From Hyaloperonospora brassicae (taxonomy: Eukaryota; Oomycota; Peronosporomycetes; Peronosporales; Peronosporaceae), in assembly GCA_947650285.1 (NCBI GenBank), contig CANTFL010000570.1, positions 62,001 through 126,000 of the forward strand: DNA of 64,000 nucleotides, given 5' to 3'. The translations under genes and the position numbers were made by a program. Positions 1 through 10,841 of the stretch are shown here, piece by piece (the first letter of the stretch is position 1; every line of letters starts with the position of its first letter). The notes below the pieces were generated by a model. It ran no database searches and was not told the DNA's origin. It saw only the letters and a program-made list of their open reading frames with translations.

Positions 1-1631
1 TTCGAGAACACGATGGACATGTTGAGATCGAGCATTGGTCGTTGATGTAGCGTAAGCATCAGGCCAAGATATCCTTCGTCTCGTGGTGCGCCTGGGCACA
101 TCTGTACTAGATTGTGCAATGGGATCGGCCCGAAGAGCAAAGCGAGTCGACCACCACGGAAGCAGCCAGGGGTTACGTCCAGATAGCACGCGTGGGCTTC
201 CTAAGTGGAACAGGCCTTCTAGCTATGCGTCCTCTGTTCTCTTGAGCAGATAGAAGTTTGAAGTATAGTTACGTCATCAACAACGACCCGTCTTCGAGAA
301 ACTCCGCAGACTTGCGTGTAAAACCTAAGGAGCAATGTTCATCACGTCACGTATCGGATCTGCCGCGCCGTTCGCTCGCACTTCTTACGGCTGCGCGTTG
401 GGCTTGATTGTGCATGTCTACCACGCTATCGTTGCGACTAGACGAGCAATGGTAGCCCGTCTCTCCGAAACACATCATTGAAGGCGTCGCCTGTTACCCG
501 ATCTCACCCACAGCATGCTTTCAAGAAAACCTGATGACGCCACGTGCCCAGGCAAAATGCGACGATGCCAGCTCCTGGTTCGATTCCCGTCTGCTTCGCA
601 CACCGGTTACTCACGGCAATTCTTCTGCCGAGCATGTATTGCTTGCTGCACATGTCTCGCAGTAGGAAAAGCGAGTCGTGAGAGCGGCACAAAGCAAGTC
701 CAAGTCGAGCGAGCTTCTACTCGAGAAGGCCGCCGCGCCTGTAGTCGCAGTGTACGCCTTCCAGATACATTCTGTCAGACGCTACGAGTGTTTGGTCTGC
801 TGTTCCCGCGAAGACCGTCAACGGCAATGTAGATCAACCTGCGGCTTCGCACGTTCACTTATGCAAGAGGCAACAAGACGGCTTCCGTGTTGCGATTCCC
901 GCAAAGAGAGGGCCGTGTGAACGTGCGTTCGACTGAAACTGAACATCGTAAGCGCAGGCCTTTACATGGGTCCGAGCGAGGTGGCTATCCTCGAACCCTT
1001 CGTGGTCACACGCGCGCTCTATCGCGGGGGGCAAAAGCCGCGTCTGCTCGAATTATAGCACGGACAATTTGCATGCACAATGCCGAGCAAGTTAGGAGCA
1101 GGTGGCAGAGCACGTGCTGTGGCCGCCATCCGCTCATCACGTCGTCAAGACAACCCCTCGATATGTTCCATCTGTCTCTACTCCGAACGGGGTAGACACG
1201 AACGGCCTTCGGGAGACTTTACGAACTCGACTTCAAAAGGAGGTAACTCGACGCATCGATTGTCCATTGATCACTGTTGTCGTAGCGAGACTGACGCCAG
1301 CACAATCCCTCGCAATGTACAGCAGCGACAAAGTGTGTACAGGAAACGTCGCTCCAGCTCGCTGAAGTCCCAAGTCGCACTTGGTGGTCGTCCACAGAGT
1401 TCAGAAGACTGACGAACTGCTAGCGAAGGACGTCTCCAGCCGTCTGCTTTGCAAGAAACGCACGACGCGACGACATGCGATGCGTTTACGCCGGACGCAC
1501 CGGTCGACGACATGACGACCCCATCCTTCGAGTTGTCGAGCTAACAACACCTCATAGCTGTGCACGGCCAACACCCTAAAATTTGTTGAGCCACCACGTT
1601 CTCGACGCTGTTGGCAGTAGTGTATCACAAG
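1..1631. other. No supported gene
   Basis: Only short overlapping open frames on both strands, none with a recognisable domain, signal peptide or consistent splice chain. It probably contains the upstream region of the GH12 gene, whose core promoter starts at 1632. Confidence 0.5.
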
Positions 1632-1648
1632 TCATTCAGCAATTTGCC
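1632..1648 (+). promoter_or_regulatory. Oomycete Inr + FPR core promoter of the GH12 gene
   Basis: The sequence reads TCATTC, two bases, then CAATTTGCC. This matches the oomycete initiator (TCAYTYY) followed directly by the flanking promoter region (CAWTTTNYY). It lies about 70-85 nt before the ATG at 1716, a normal distance for oomycete genes, and places transcription start near 1634. It also argues that the in-frame sequence upstream of 1716 is 5' UTR. Confidence 0.75.
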
Positions 1649-1715
1649 ACGCTCTGACCAACTAGTTTGGCGTGACGCTCCCATCCCGAACAACAACAAC
1701 AACAACAACAAGATC

Positions 1716-2798
1716 ATGAAGGTGCTGCTGAGTGTCGCGGTGATTGCAGCGACCTTGTCGGCTGCTTCTGCTGCCAAAACTTGTGACCAGTGGGGCCAGA
1801 CAAAGTCGGGCGACTACATTATCTACAACAACCTGTGGGGATCCAGCGCGGCTACGGAAGGCGGGAAGCAGTGTACCGGCCTTGATAGCGCTTCTGGTGA
1901 CACCGTCGCGTGGCAAACGACGTGGACGTGGAATGGCGGAAACACGAGCGTCAAGTCTTACGCGAATGCCGCGCTGACTTTTGATGCCGTCCCTCTAACT
2001 GAGGTGACGTCCGTTCCGTCGTTGATTGAGTTCGAGGTCAAGTACAGCGGGACAGTCGTAGCCAATGTCGCCTACGACTTGTTTACCAGCTCGAAACCCG
2101 ATGGCGAGAAGGAATTCGAGATCATGATTTGGCTGGCTGCCATTGGCGGTGCTGGCCCCATTTCGAGCACGGGCAAGCCGATCGATGAGGGGGTTGCGAT
2201 CGAAGGCACGGACTGGAACGTCTTTAGTGGACCGAACGGAGAAATGATGGTGTACTCGTTCGTTGCGTCGACGCCGGGCAAGGGCTTTGATGGCGACCTC
2301 TTGGCGTTCTTTACGTACCTGGAAAAGAGTCAGAAGTTCGACATGAGCCAGTACCTGATCAAGGTGGAGTGTGGTACGGAGCCGTTCGTCGGCACAGACG
2401 TGACGCTGAAGGTGTCGAAGTACTCGGCTGCTGTTGAGACGGGCAAAGGCGGCTCGTCCGCACCTGCTGCTGCTGGGTCAAGCCTTGGCGACTCACCAGT
2501 GTCGCAGGAGGAGGAGACTGGGGCTAGCTCTGAGAAGGAAGTGGAGGAGGGTACGCCGGTGCCGGATGACAACGCCACGAAAGGGTCCCCGGAGGAAGAG
2601 GTGACTGGGCCCGGGCCGGAGGAAGAGGAAGAGACACCGGACTTGGGTGGCGGGTCGACTACAGGTGAAGAGGAACCGGCTGAGACACCGGACCCAGCGC
2701 TATCCCCGGCGGTTGAGACCCCTCCTGCGTCGAGCGAAGATCCCTCGTTGCCCGACACCCCGATCCTGAAAACCAAGTGCATCGTCCGCCGCGACTAA
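1716..2798 (+). CDS. Secreted GH12 xyloglucan endoglucanase (XEG1 type) with acidic tail
   Basis: Predicted 360-residue secreted glycoside hydrolase family 12 enzyme, cleaving beta-1,4-glucan/xyloglucan in the plant apoplast. Residues 1-19 are a signal peptide (MKVLLSVAVIAATLSAASA). The GH12 domain covers about 22-235: W-rich N-terminal strands, the nucleophile motif FEIMIWL (E135) and the acid/base motif GTEPF (E222). Both catalytic glutamates fall at the positions typical of Phytophthora XEG1, so this is not the truncated inactive XLP1 type. Residues 240-360 are an unusual Ser/Glu/Pro/Gly-rich acidic extension that most GH12 proteins lack. The ATG at 1716 was chosen because it begins the signal peptide and follows the Inr at 1632. 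GH12 proteins of this group are also recognised as apoplastic patterns by plants (established for XEG1; inferred here). No intron. Confidence 0.92.
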   Translation: MKVLLSVAVIAATLSAASAAKTCDQWGQTKSGDYIIYNNLWGSSAATEGGKQCTGLDSASGDTVAWQTTWTWNGGNTSVKSYANAALTFDAVPLTEVTSVPSLIEFEVKYSGTVVANVAYDLFTSSKPDGEKEFEIMIWLAAIGGAGPISSTGKPIDEGVAIEGTDWNVFSGPNGEMMVYSFVASTPGKGFDGDLLAFFTYLEKSQKFDMSQYLIKVECGTEPFVGTDVTLKVSKYSAAVETGKGGSSAPAAAGSSLGDSPVSQEEETGASSEKEVEEGTPVPDDNATKGSPEEEVTGPGPEEEEETPDLGGGSTTGEEEPAETPDPALSPAVETPPASSEDPSLPDTPILKTKCIVRRD

Positions 2799-4666
2799 AC
2801 GCAGCTCTTTCGTTCGAGTACGAACGACAGTCAATGGGCCCTTGCGGTCGCCCAGCGCTTTGTATCGTGCGCTTTTCATCACCAGTGGACGGACCCTCGT
2901 TTCGATGGCTGTTCAGTCACGACCGTAGAGTAGATGCAGAGGTCATTTACATGTAAAAGCTTTCCAATGTCCAGTGAGTGTCGTTCCACGCAGACCCTTT
3001 TCGACACTTACGTGCGTCATGCTCTACTTTCACACGGCAAAGACACGCACTGTAACGGCAGCTGCAGTTCTTTGCAAGGTGCAAAAGCTGCCTTCTAGTC
3101 GTAGCTGCTGCTGCTGCAGTGTAGATCCCTAAACACGCTCCTCCTCCTCTTCCTCTACTCAGCCTACGTGCTGCATCGAGCACAGCACAAACCGCGCAAC
3201 GTCGAGCCTTTCATGCAGCACATGTCGATCTCGACGTGTTGCATAGATGTTCCCGCACCGTACGAAAGGAGCAAGCAGCGATCGCTGTGAAGGAAGCAAT
3301 CAGCTGCGACATCTGACATCGGGTCGATGTCCTACACGTCTATCTACACACGACGCGGACGTCGGAATAGCCGCGTGAAGATCACTTGGCTTCGGTGGCA
3401 AACAGTCCAACGCTCAGCTTCTTCCTCCAAAGCTGCATCCAGTGACTTTCTGCATCAGATCGGCACCCGCTCTATCGGTGAAGCGCAAGTTCCGGATGAT
3501 GCGCGACCAGGACGCGGCCGTGGGAGGTCTGACACATACATACATACATTCATTCATACATACATACATACATACATACATACATACATACATACATACA
3601 TACATACATACATACATACATACATACATACATACATACATACACACTGACTTCATCTCGTCGCCGTTTCCCCTGCCTCCTCCATAGCCTTCTGCGCTGG
3701 AATTCTCTCTGACCTGCTGTTTTGCACCATGACGAGGCTTTCGGTGGCATTCGTGGTACGTGACCCTTTGTTGCAACTCGGTTAAATGAACACGCGAGGG
3801 AGTTCCAGCGTGTTGAAACAAAGCGTTTGTGCGCTGCGTTGTTTTTTCGTATCGCTTGCTTCTTTTCGTCGGCCTCGATAGAAACCGCTTCTATTGCCAA
3901 CACACGAGGCTTTGCCATTCCATGTGCGCGGCACGACGCAGAAAGCCCTCGAAATGATACACTCGTGAAGGACGAGTCAGTCAGTCGTGTAGGGAGAAAA
4001 ACCACCCGATATGCGTATTCTTTGTTCGTCTTTTCCCCCGTGTCGTCGAAAGGAAACCGGTTTCCACTGCGTGTATTTATTTTCGCATCTTTTCGTTGAG
4101 CTTTCGCCTCCAAAAGTGTGTGTTTCTACTGAATAGTATTCGCCAGACCGTTGTTTACGAGACAGAGAGAGAGAGAGAAATAGAGAGAGAGAAAAACGTC
4201 CGGTACTCGCGCGTGCGACTTGGATTTGTATAGGAAAGGCTGGGCGCTTGTGATTGTGCTTGGAACGCGCCTTTTTACCTGCTGGAGCTCAGTGCTTCCT
4301 ATTGACAAAACAAGGAGTGGTGACGCGGGTGGCTCTCTCTCTCTCTCTCTCTCTCTTCTAGACAAGTGAGCGAGGGACGGCGTGACCGACGCGCGCACAT
4401 ACCACAACGCAAGCGCTCGACAGTTAGTTGTGCACCGCCTCGACGACGTTTTACCGAAGGACGCAATTAACCACTTTGGTCCTTGTATTCCAGAGGGCGC
4501 TCTATTCTGAGCATTTCTAAAGCCGCTTCCCCGTTTGTAGTCGTCCTCGTCATTGTCCTCGCTGAAGTGGGATTAGTATTATTTTTGTTTCCTCTTGGGA
4601 GAGTGGCCGCCACTTGGCATCTGAGCAAATATCCGGATATTCGGCACACACGTTGGTGCGCCCACG
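2799..4666. other. Intergenic, simple repeats
   Basis: No supported gene. It contains a CATA tetranucleotide tract at 3535-3644 and purine/pyrimidine dinucleotide tracts near 4160-4195 (GA) and 4331-4357 (TC). The last part should hold the promoter and 5' UTR of the WW-cyclin gene, but no good Inr/FPR match was seen there. Confidence 0.5.
3535..3644. repeat. CATA tetranucleotide microsatellite
   Basis: Nearly perfect tandem CATA units over about 110 bp with one CATT interruption near the left end. The tract is open in several frames on both strands only because the repeat lacks stop codons. Confidence 0.97.
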
Positions 4667-7270
4667 ATGAACAGTGTGGTTTCGCCGCTGCGGATGAGTC
4701 TGACGCCGCGTCACGCGCCGACGGCCGCCACAGGACCGTCCAGTCACCACCAGCCGCGTCGCCAGCAGCCGCAGCAGCGCGGGCGGAGCTCTCGCGCTTC
4801 GGCGTCAAGTCAGGACGACGTGAAGACGTACCATTCGCTTGGGCCACGACCGGTGCTGCGGGGGTACGCGGGAGGGTACGCTGTGCCGCAGGAGGGTACA
4901 CGTACCACACCGCTGCTGCAGACTGCGTCGCCTGCGTTTTCGCGGGACCGGAGCCACGAGGCGCACGGCAGGCGTCGGTCGGAGCTCAGGGCGAGGGAAG
5001 AGGAGCAGGCAGGACGGCCGGCGATGATCGCAGTGAGTCAGGACGATCTCCCAGCGGGTTACTTCACGCAGGAACGACGTCGTGGCGACAGGTCGGCAGA
5101 CAGGTCAGCAGACAGATCGGCAGACAGATCGGCAGATAGATCGGCAAATAGGTCGCTGTCAAGAGACGTGCAGGTGCGTGGACACGGCAAGACGGCAGTT
5201 GTGTCGCATGGAAATTGCCGAGGCAGTCGAGCAGCTAGTGGAAGCACAGCGGGTGTACAGAGTCGCAGCAGCAGTGGCAGCAGTGCAAGTCGGGGTCGTG
5301 TTTCGAGCTCGAGCAGCTATCACGATGCGGGCGTGGATCGTCACGTGGACAATGCACGATGTGAGCCATCATTTGCACGTGCTGGAGCCCCTGCTGCTTA
5401 CCGGCAGGTCGCTCCTGTTTACACGTCTGTACCGGTCCGGCCTGTAGTGAAGACGGTTGCCCGGACTGAAAAGCCGATAGCGTGGCGTGTGGCGATGGAC
5501 CCCAAGTCAAAGAGGCCGTACTATTATCACCCGATTACCCGTGAGACGACGTGGAAGAAACCGGCTGAATTGGTTGCCGCTGAAACGCGTGAGAAGCGTC
5601 AGTTCTTTTCGGTCATGGAGAACAACATTCGGCTGAAGCTACGGGACGGCTACTATACGCGTGACAGTGAGGCATCCAACTCGAGCCACAGCACTCCGGA
5701 CGCGGTTCACAAGCCACACGAGGTGTCCCCACACACCTCGTGCCGTTCGTCTGCAAGTACTTCAAGTACACGCAGCAGCTCGAGCTCATACACTGGTGGA
5801 TCTGGTAGGTCGTTGCCTGGGTCCGCGCGGCAGCTTATTCTGAGTTCGACCAGGTCGCTGCCCGCGACTCCAGAAGGCATGGGTGTGCCATGTTTGGGCT
5901 CGGTCGAGACGCAGCCGCAACAAGAACCCGAGTCTGTAGCGCGGGACTCGGAAGATAGCCGCGACAGCATGAAACGCCCGTCCCTATTCAGAACGCTGTC
6001 GTCCTATGAGACGCCCGTCATGACGTCGTCTCGCAAAGGTGGCGATGTCGTGGACCTGGAAGAAGTCGGTCGCAATGCTTCCACATCTCTTGTTGCACCG
6101 TTGCCAATTGAGGAGCGTATGTGTCTAGCCACTCTGATGTCGCGGGCGTCAGATCTGGAGTCTTATGCCTGTGCTACTGGAGCGGTCAATGGATATGGCA
6201 GACCGTCACTGTCGGCTATATCCGGACGAGGCAGTTCGGCTTCAGTGCTGGTCAAAGCCCAGGCTTCTGGGGGCAAGGGTGCGTTTGCAAACAAGCTACG
6301 CGCTGTACGACGTCGTTCGAACAGCACGAACTCCATTTACTTGCGTATGGGTACAATGGACGCGCCTGATCAAGACGCCACGATTCAGTGCGTAGCAACT
6401 GTCTTGCGAGCGCACATGGTGGAAGCGCTGGAAGATCCGATTCGGCCGGACTCGCGTTTCGACGTGTTTGTCACGGCGCGCGACCGCCACCGCGTGTTGT
6501 CTCTTGCGGACGAATTGAGTACCGAAGCATCTTTATTTGTGGAAGCAGAGGAGGGTACTGCTAGGCCAGACGTTGTCCCTGCGCTGTCGGAGATCGCAAC
6601 CTTTGTGAAGCACGTGTTTTCGCGTGCTCAGATGGAGTCAGAGTGCATTATAATGAGTCTTGTGTATGTCGAGCGTCTATTGAAGGCCACGAGTGGTTCG
6701 CTGCAGCTGCGCGGCAAGAATTGGCGACGGTTGGTGTTTTGCTCCATGGTCATGGCTTCGAAGGTCTGGGACGACTTGAGCATGACGAACGCTGACTTCT
6801 CCAAGATTTGGCCCGAGCTCTCGCTGAAGCTGATCAATGAGCTGGAGCTTGTGTACTTGAGTGCGGTGGAGTACAATGTTCGCGTGTCGGCTGCGTCTTA
6901 CGCAAAGTATTATTTCCATTTGCGGTCCTTGTGTGCCACGATGGGTTTGCTGGAAGCCTTTGATGAGAGCGCGCCACTGAACTTGGACGGTGCCCGCAAG
7001 ATGCAGGTGCTGTCGGAAGAATACCAGGAGCGGTCGAAGCTGATGCCGGTTCCACGCCGCCGTAGTGTGACCATCACGAGCACGTCAGCATCCGAAAGCA
7101 GGCAGACCGGTGGCAATGCGGGACGCGCTGATGTCGGTGGTGCATCGGCCAAGTCGACGAAAGCTTCGCCTGCCGCTAGCCTTGAGCAGCTCGTGCGCAT
7201 GCAGTTACGCGTTGCTGGTGGCAGCTCGCTTCGGTCGTCAATGCACCGGTTGTCGACAGCGAAGCAGTGA
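4667..7270 (+). CDS. WW domain-cyclin fusion protein
   Basis: 867-residue intronless frame. The N-terminal third is low complexity (Ser/Arg/Gln-rich) with an array of RSAD tetrapeptides encoded at about 5089-5157. A WW domain lies at about residues 268-302: first Trp in AWRV, then RPYYYHPITRETTW and the closing KKP, so both signature Trp residues, the Tyr block and Pro are present. A cyclin N-terminal box lies at about residues 635-758, with helices around MESECIIMSLVYVERLL, the KNWRRLVFCSMVMASKVWDD core and ELVYLSAVEYNVRV. This most resembles the cyclin Y/PHO80 kind that binds PCTAIRE/PHO85-like kinases. The role is inferred: a CDK regulator tethered by WW to Pro-rich partners. Start at the first ATG; its upstream frame has no better candidate. 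The Ser/Arg-rich regions are likely phosphorylated. Confidence 0.85.
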   Translation: MNSVVSPLRMSLTPRHAPTAATGPSSHHQPRRQQPQQRGRSSRASASSQDDVKTYHSLGPRPVLRGYAGGYAVPQEGTRTTPLLQTASPAFSRDRSHEAHGRRRSELRAREEEQAGRPAMIAVSQDDLPAGYFTQERRRGDRSADRSADRSADRSADRSANRSLSRDVQVRGHGKTAVVSHGNCRGSRAASGSTAGVQSRSSSGSSASRGRVSSSSSYHDAGVDRHVDNARCEPSFARAGAPAAYRQVAPVYTSVPVRPVVKTVARTEKPIAWRVAMDPKSKRPYYYHPITRETTWKKPAELVAAETREKRQFFSVMENNIRLKLRDGYYTRDSEASNSSHSTPDAVHKPHEVSPHTSCRSSASTSSTRSSSSSYTGGSGRSLPGSARQLILSSTRSLPATPEGMGVPCLGSVETQPQQEPESVARDSEDSRDSMKRPSLFRTLSSYETPVMTSSRKGGDVVDLEEVGRNASTSLVAPLPIEERMCLATLMSRASDLESYACATGAVNGYGRPSLSAISGRGSSASVLVKAQASGGKGAFANKLRAVRRRSNSTNSIYLRMGTMDAPDQDATIQCVATVLRAHMVEALEDPIRPDSRFDVFVTARDRHRVLSLADELSTEASLFVEAEEGTARPDVVPALSEIATFVKHVFSRAQMESECIIMSLVYVERLLKATSGSLQLRGKNWRRLVFCSMVMASKVWDDLSMTNADFSKIWPELSLKLINELELVYLSAVEYNVRVSAASYAKYYFHLRSLCATMGLLEAFDESAPLNLDGARKMQVLSEEYQERSKLMPVPRRRSVTITSTSASESRQTGGNAGRADVGGASAKSTKASPAASLEQLVRMQLRVAGGSSLRSSMHRLSTAKQ

Positions 7271-8873
7271 GTGAAATGAGTGAACACTCCGAGCCACCAG
7301 CGTGCGATCGTGGAAGGCGGAGGCAAAGGAGCGTGGCGATGGAGGGAGTGTTGATGATGTGTTTTGTATGATTGAGTGAGTGTAGTGATTCGTGCAGTGC
7401 CTCGTAGCTGTTGAAGAACTTCTTGGAGAAGGCTTTGCATCGTCCAGCGACGACAACTCTGCGTGAGCTGGCATGCAGATGATAGAAACGAAGCAGGCGG
7501 CCTTAGATGGACAGAGAGAGAGAGGGAGAAAGAGAGAGAGAGAGCGATGTGAATGAGTGACGAAAGCTGGACGACGTTGTAAGTACCAGAATAAAAGTAC
7601 GTGTGGAAATGCTATGGCATAGTGCGTCACGTAGCTTCGGTATCGTAGCTTTTTGCTCGTGTTTTGTTTGTTGCACGAACAAGATGATGTGGAAGCGTTG
7701 CTCCGACTTCGTGTTGTTGGGCCTTTCACTTCATTATGGCTTTTGCATTGATGATGATGATGATGAGTGTCACCGGTGTCGTTTGTGCACTTCGCAGGTA
7801 CCGCCATAATCACATTGGACCATGAACTAGCAAACAGGTTCGTTCACACACTCAGTAATGTTTGCATGCGTTGCAGGTTTACCCACAACTGCAACGCTCG
7901 AAAAGTTGACTCTTGTTAGGCTTTCAGCAATGTTGATTCTGCTTGGACTTTCACGTGCAAGCACTGACCGATCGAGTCGACATCCTGCACAGGACATTCG
8001 ACTGGCTGACATCGACAGTATCCGTACACGGTACGTGAGAAGAAGCAGCCTCGAGCACAACGCATCCGATGTTCAATCTCTCTGCTCTCGTATTGTGGCG
8101 CTCACACACATCGAGACTTGCAGATGTGGAGTCGTCGGAACAATCATGGGGAAAAATCGCTGGACTTGCTCACGGCCGTGTGGCGAGTCGATCAGGTTTT
8201 GCTCGTGAGGTCGGTACTGCCTTGCAACATCTTCTACAGCGAAAACGCGAGGCGGCCATCGTCATGGGCTTGCGTCGTTCGTGCTGGCATCGATGATATC
8301 TCGACAGAAGTGACGGCAAAAACAATGAGGCCAGTGACGCGATCATCGATGACTTTAGAGACTTGGTCGTGCATACAGCGTGCGAAGCGGCACAGGTCGA
8401 CGTTGGCGGTGAAAAGAGAGAACAACAATTGCCCAACTGCTTGGAATCGCCGCCTTGTTGATCTTGGAACGAGAGAGGACAGAAGAAGTCGCACGCAGCT
8501 TATACGAGCTCAACTCCGGTGACGATGACTTGTATGGACTGAGCCAAGACTTTTCACCTGCAAACAGCGCAACACATTGCAAGTTACGACGCTCGAGTCA
8601 ACGGCTCAACTTGAGTGGGGGAAACAATCATCCATCATAAATCACAAACAAACGTCAGCAACGGATCCACCACGTGCAAAAATGCTACCAGCTAGACAGA
8701 AGATAGTCACGTCGACAACCAGAGTGAAAGCTAGTTGCCGTTGCATTGACTTTCTTCCGAGCTTTCTCTACATCGAGATCATCGTCTTGTATTCGGACTT
8801 GACGCTGCCAGTATGAGAGCTACGGAAACTGGCATCCTGAGACCATCCGATGTAGTGTCGCTCAGTGCTTTTC
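7271..8873. other. Intergenic, with an unresolved exon-like segment
   Basis: GA-rich tracts at about 7513-7546 and a GAT trinucleotide run near 7750-7768. No gene is firmly supported; the right half contains the exon-like frames described separately at 7858-8640. Confidence 0.45.
7858..8640 (+). other. Unresolved chain of exon-like frames
   Basis: Three short frames have protein-like composition: one at about 8120-8290 (AREVGTALQHLLQRKREA), one after a good acceptor at about 8303-8455 (ASDAIIDDFRDLVVHTACEA) and one ending at 8640 (LLILERERTEEVARSLYEL). The frames change between them and I found no set of donors that joins all three without a stop. It could be a small helical protein gene with introns, a pseudogene, or chance. 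No family recognised. Confidence 0.25.
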
Positions 8874-10693
8874 TCACGAATACAGCGGCCTCTGCTCATG
8901 TTTCTGCTGATATTGAGGACTGTAACTTCCATTGCTAGCTTGCTGTGTATGTCCAGCAGCAATTCCGTTGGCGTTTCGAATCAGCAATGACGGGCCTCGC
9001 TTCCACGTTGCACGCATCGAGACACCATCAATTACTGGATACCGTTCTGCAAATGATGGTGTGCGCGGCGTCTTCAGTAGTGTTTGCAAGACTGCATCCC
9101 GCTGACCTGGACTCTCATGTAAGTAACGAAACTTCTTGAACACTTTCATGGCGTAACGAGCGTCAATGACTGGGTCATGATCCGCCTCTTGGATTTCGTG
9201 TCCAAGCAAGTACTTGGCTACATGTCGTAGGGAAAAGTAGCGATAGCGCACTACGCCATTTGTCATTTGCATCGGCAATCGAAACAGATCTGCGACATCG
9301 AATTCGCCCTTGTAGTCCTCAGGCTTCTGCAACATGAGCCATTCCAGATCCTTCTTGATCGACTGGCCCACGATGATACTTTCTACCGGCAAGATTGTCT
9401 TCAGCCGGGCAAGCGCCTCTTCCAAGTCAGGAGCATCTGCCAAGTTGCTGCCATTCACACCAGAAAACAACCGACAGCGTCAACCATGTCCATACACACG
9501 TGTGATCGATTTCGCAAAGTAGTTGACCCACCTCTCGGTGATACCCGTAAGCTGCGTGAGGTAGCTTACAATCGGCTTTGTAGGCTTGACATACTGGTCA
9601 AACACCACCTGTTCATCCTCGTCCACCACAGCAATTCGCGCAACATCTCGGTCGCTGTTTGCCAGCGTCAAGATATGACATTCAGCGTCGATACGAAAAC
9701 AAGATACTGTCAACATCCATGCCCATCAAGTTCATGCAATGACCTGAACGCGTCAACTCACTCGTTGCCACTGCCAGTGGCCACACACTCGACGTCAATC
9801 GCAAAGAACTGCCCGACACCCAACCAAAAGCACCACCGCCACCACCACAACAACAGCACAGGAAGAGAGAAACAACCAACCAAACAAAAAAACAACACCG
9901 TCAGCCCACAACAACAACAACAGCAATAGCAATAGCAACTACAGCAATAGCTACAGCAATAGCTTTGCACAGCAAACAATAGCCAGCACAGTGTGCGTCT
10001 CGGGTACATGTCCACGCCAACCCGTACCGGTCCTTGAATGTCCCTCGTCAGCACTGGGAGAATCTCGCACCGCGACTCGCTGGTCGTTGCCTCGTCTCGT
10101 CGCTGGTGTCCCATCTGCTGTCCATACCTCGAGCCCCTCGTACCACAAGAGCTCAATGGCTCGTCGCCCGTCGCCGTCTCCAGGAGCTCCACGTGCTGAA
10201 ACTGCTCGTACTGCGGGTGACGGCGCGGCGGACGGTCGTAACAGACGGTCCGTCCACCTGCGCCCGCGTCAAAAACCACAGGTCCGTATCCCGGAGGCAG
10301 CGGCGGCTGCTGCACGCGCTCGTGCGCGACGGACGGCCTTTCGTCACGACTCAATGGAGCGCCAGCGACCGCCACAGCGCTGTGCGCGAACGGACACGCG
10401 ACGCCGTTGCGACAGCCAATGGCCGACGCAAAGAAGCGACAGGTGCGCGCGTCGAGCGGAGACGAGACGCGCTCGTGGGCGGCACTGCTGTCGGTAGTAG
10501 GAGGAGCAGTTGTTGTAGTAGTTGTTGGATTAAAAGTGGTACTGTGGTGGCAACTGCTGCGGGCGGCGCGCGCGTCGGGCGCTGCGGCAATGGGACAGTT
10601 GGGGTCGTGACGGAACGCGCACGAAGCGCCGCGGAAACAGCCGCGCGACGACTGGAAGAAGCGACAGGTGGCGCTGGGGCTGTGCTGCTGCAT
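8874..10693 (-). CDS. CCCH zinc finger-DEDDh exonuclease (REXO-like)
   Basis: Four exons, joined on phase and homology: 10693-10028, 9808-9762, 9654-9532, 9447-8874; 469 residues. Two CCCH zinc fingers of the C-x8-C-x5-C-x3-H form sit near the N terminus (CRFFQSSRGC... and CRFFASAIGC...). The C-terminal half is a DEDDh 3'-5' exonuclease of the RNase T/REXO fold: Exo I FFAIDVEC (Asp, Glu), the YVKPTKPIVSYLTQLTGIT segment, Exo II around QSIKKDLEW (Asp), and Exo III HDPVIDAR (His, Asp). All four acidic residues and the His are present, so it should be active. Likely role: trimming or degrading RNA bound by the zinc fingers. The donor of exon 1 (GTACGG at 10027) is the least certain join. Upstream in-frame ATGs exist; 10693 was chosen because it directly precedes the first finger. 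Confidence 0.85.
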
Positions 10694-10822
10694 GGCGGCA
10701 GGCCGCGTCCGGAATGACGCGAGCGAGGAATAGCGCGAGGAATAGAGCGGGGAATAGAGCGGGGAATAGGGACGAGGATAGGGCGTCGCCGTGATCAAGA
10801 GGTGGATGGGGCAGACCGGAGT

Positions 10823-10841
10823 GGGCGGGTGGGTGGGTGGG
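10823..10841 (+). promoter_or_regulatory. G-quadruplex motif upstream of the exonuclease gene
   Basis: Five GGG tracts separated by single bases (GGGCGGGTGGGTGGGTGGG), a canonical G4 motif. It lies about 130 nt upstream of the ATG at 10693 and on the strand opposite to that gene's coding strand. Function is inferred. Confidence 0.6.

Noticed and set aside
3327..4113. Frames rich in IHTY or VCMY through the CATA repeat
   Set aside because: Artefacts of a stop-free tetranucleotide repeat on both strands.
8118..8522. 134-codon plus-strand frame as a gene
   Set aside because: Its reading is Arg/Ser/Thr-rich and out of frame with the more protein-like segments in the same DNA.
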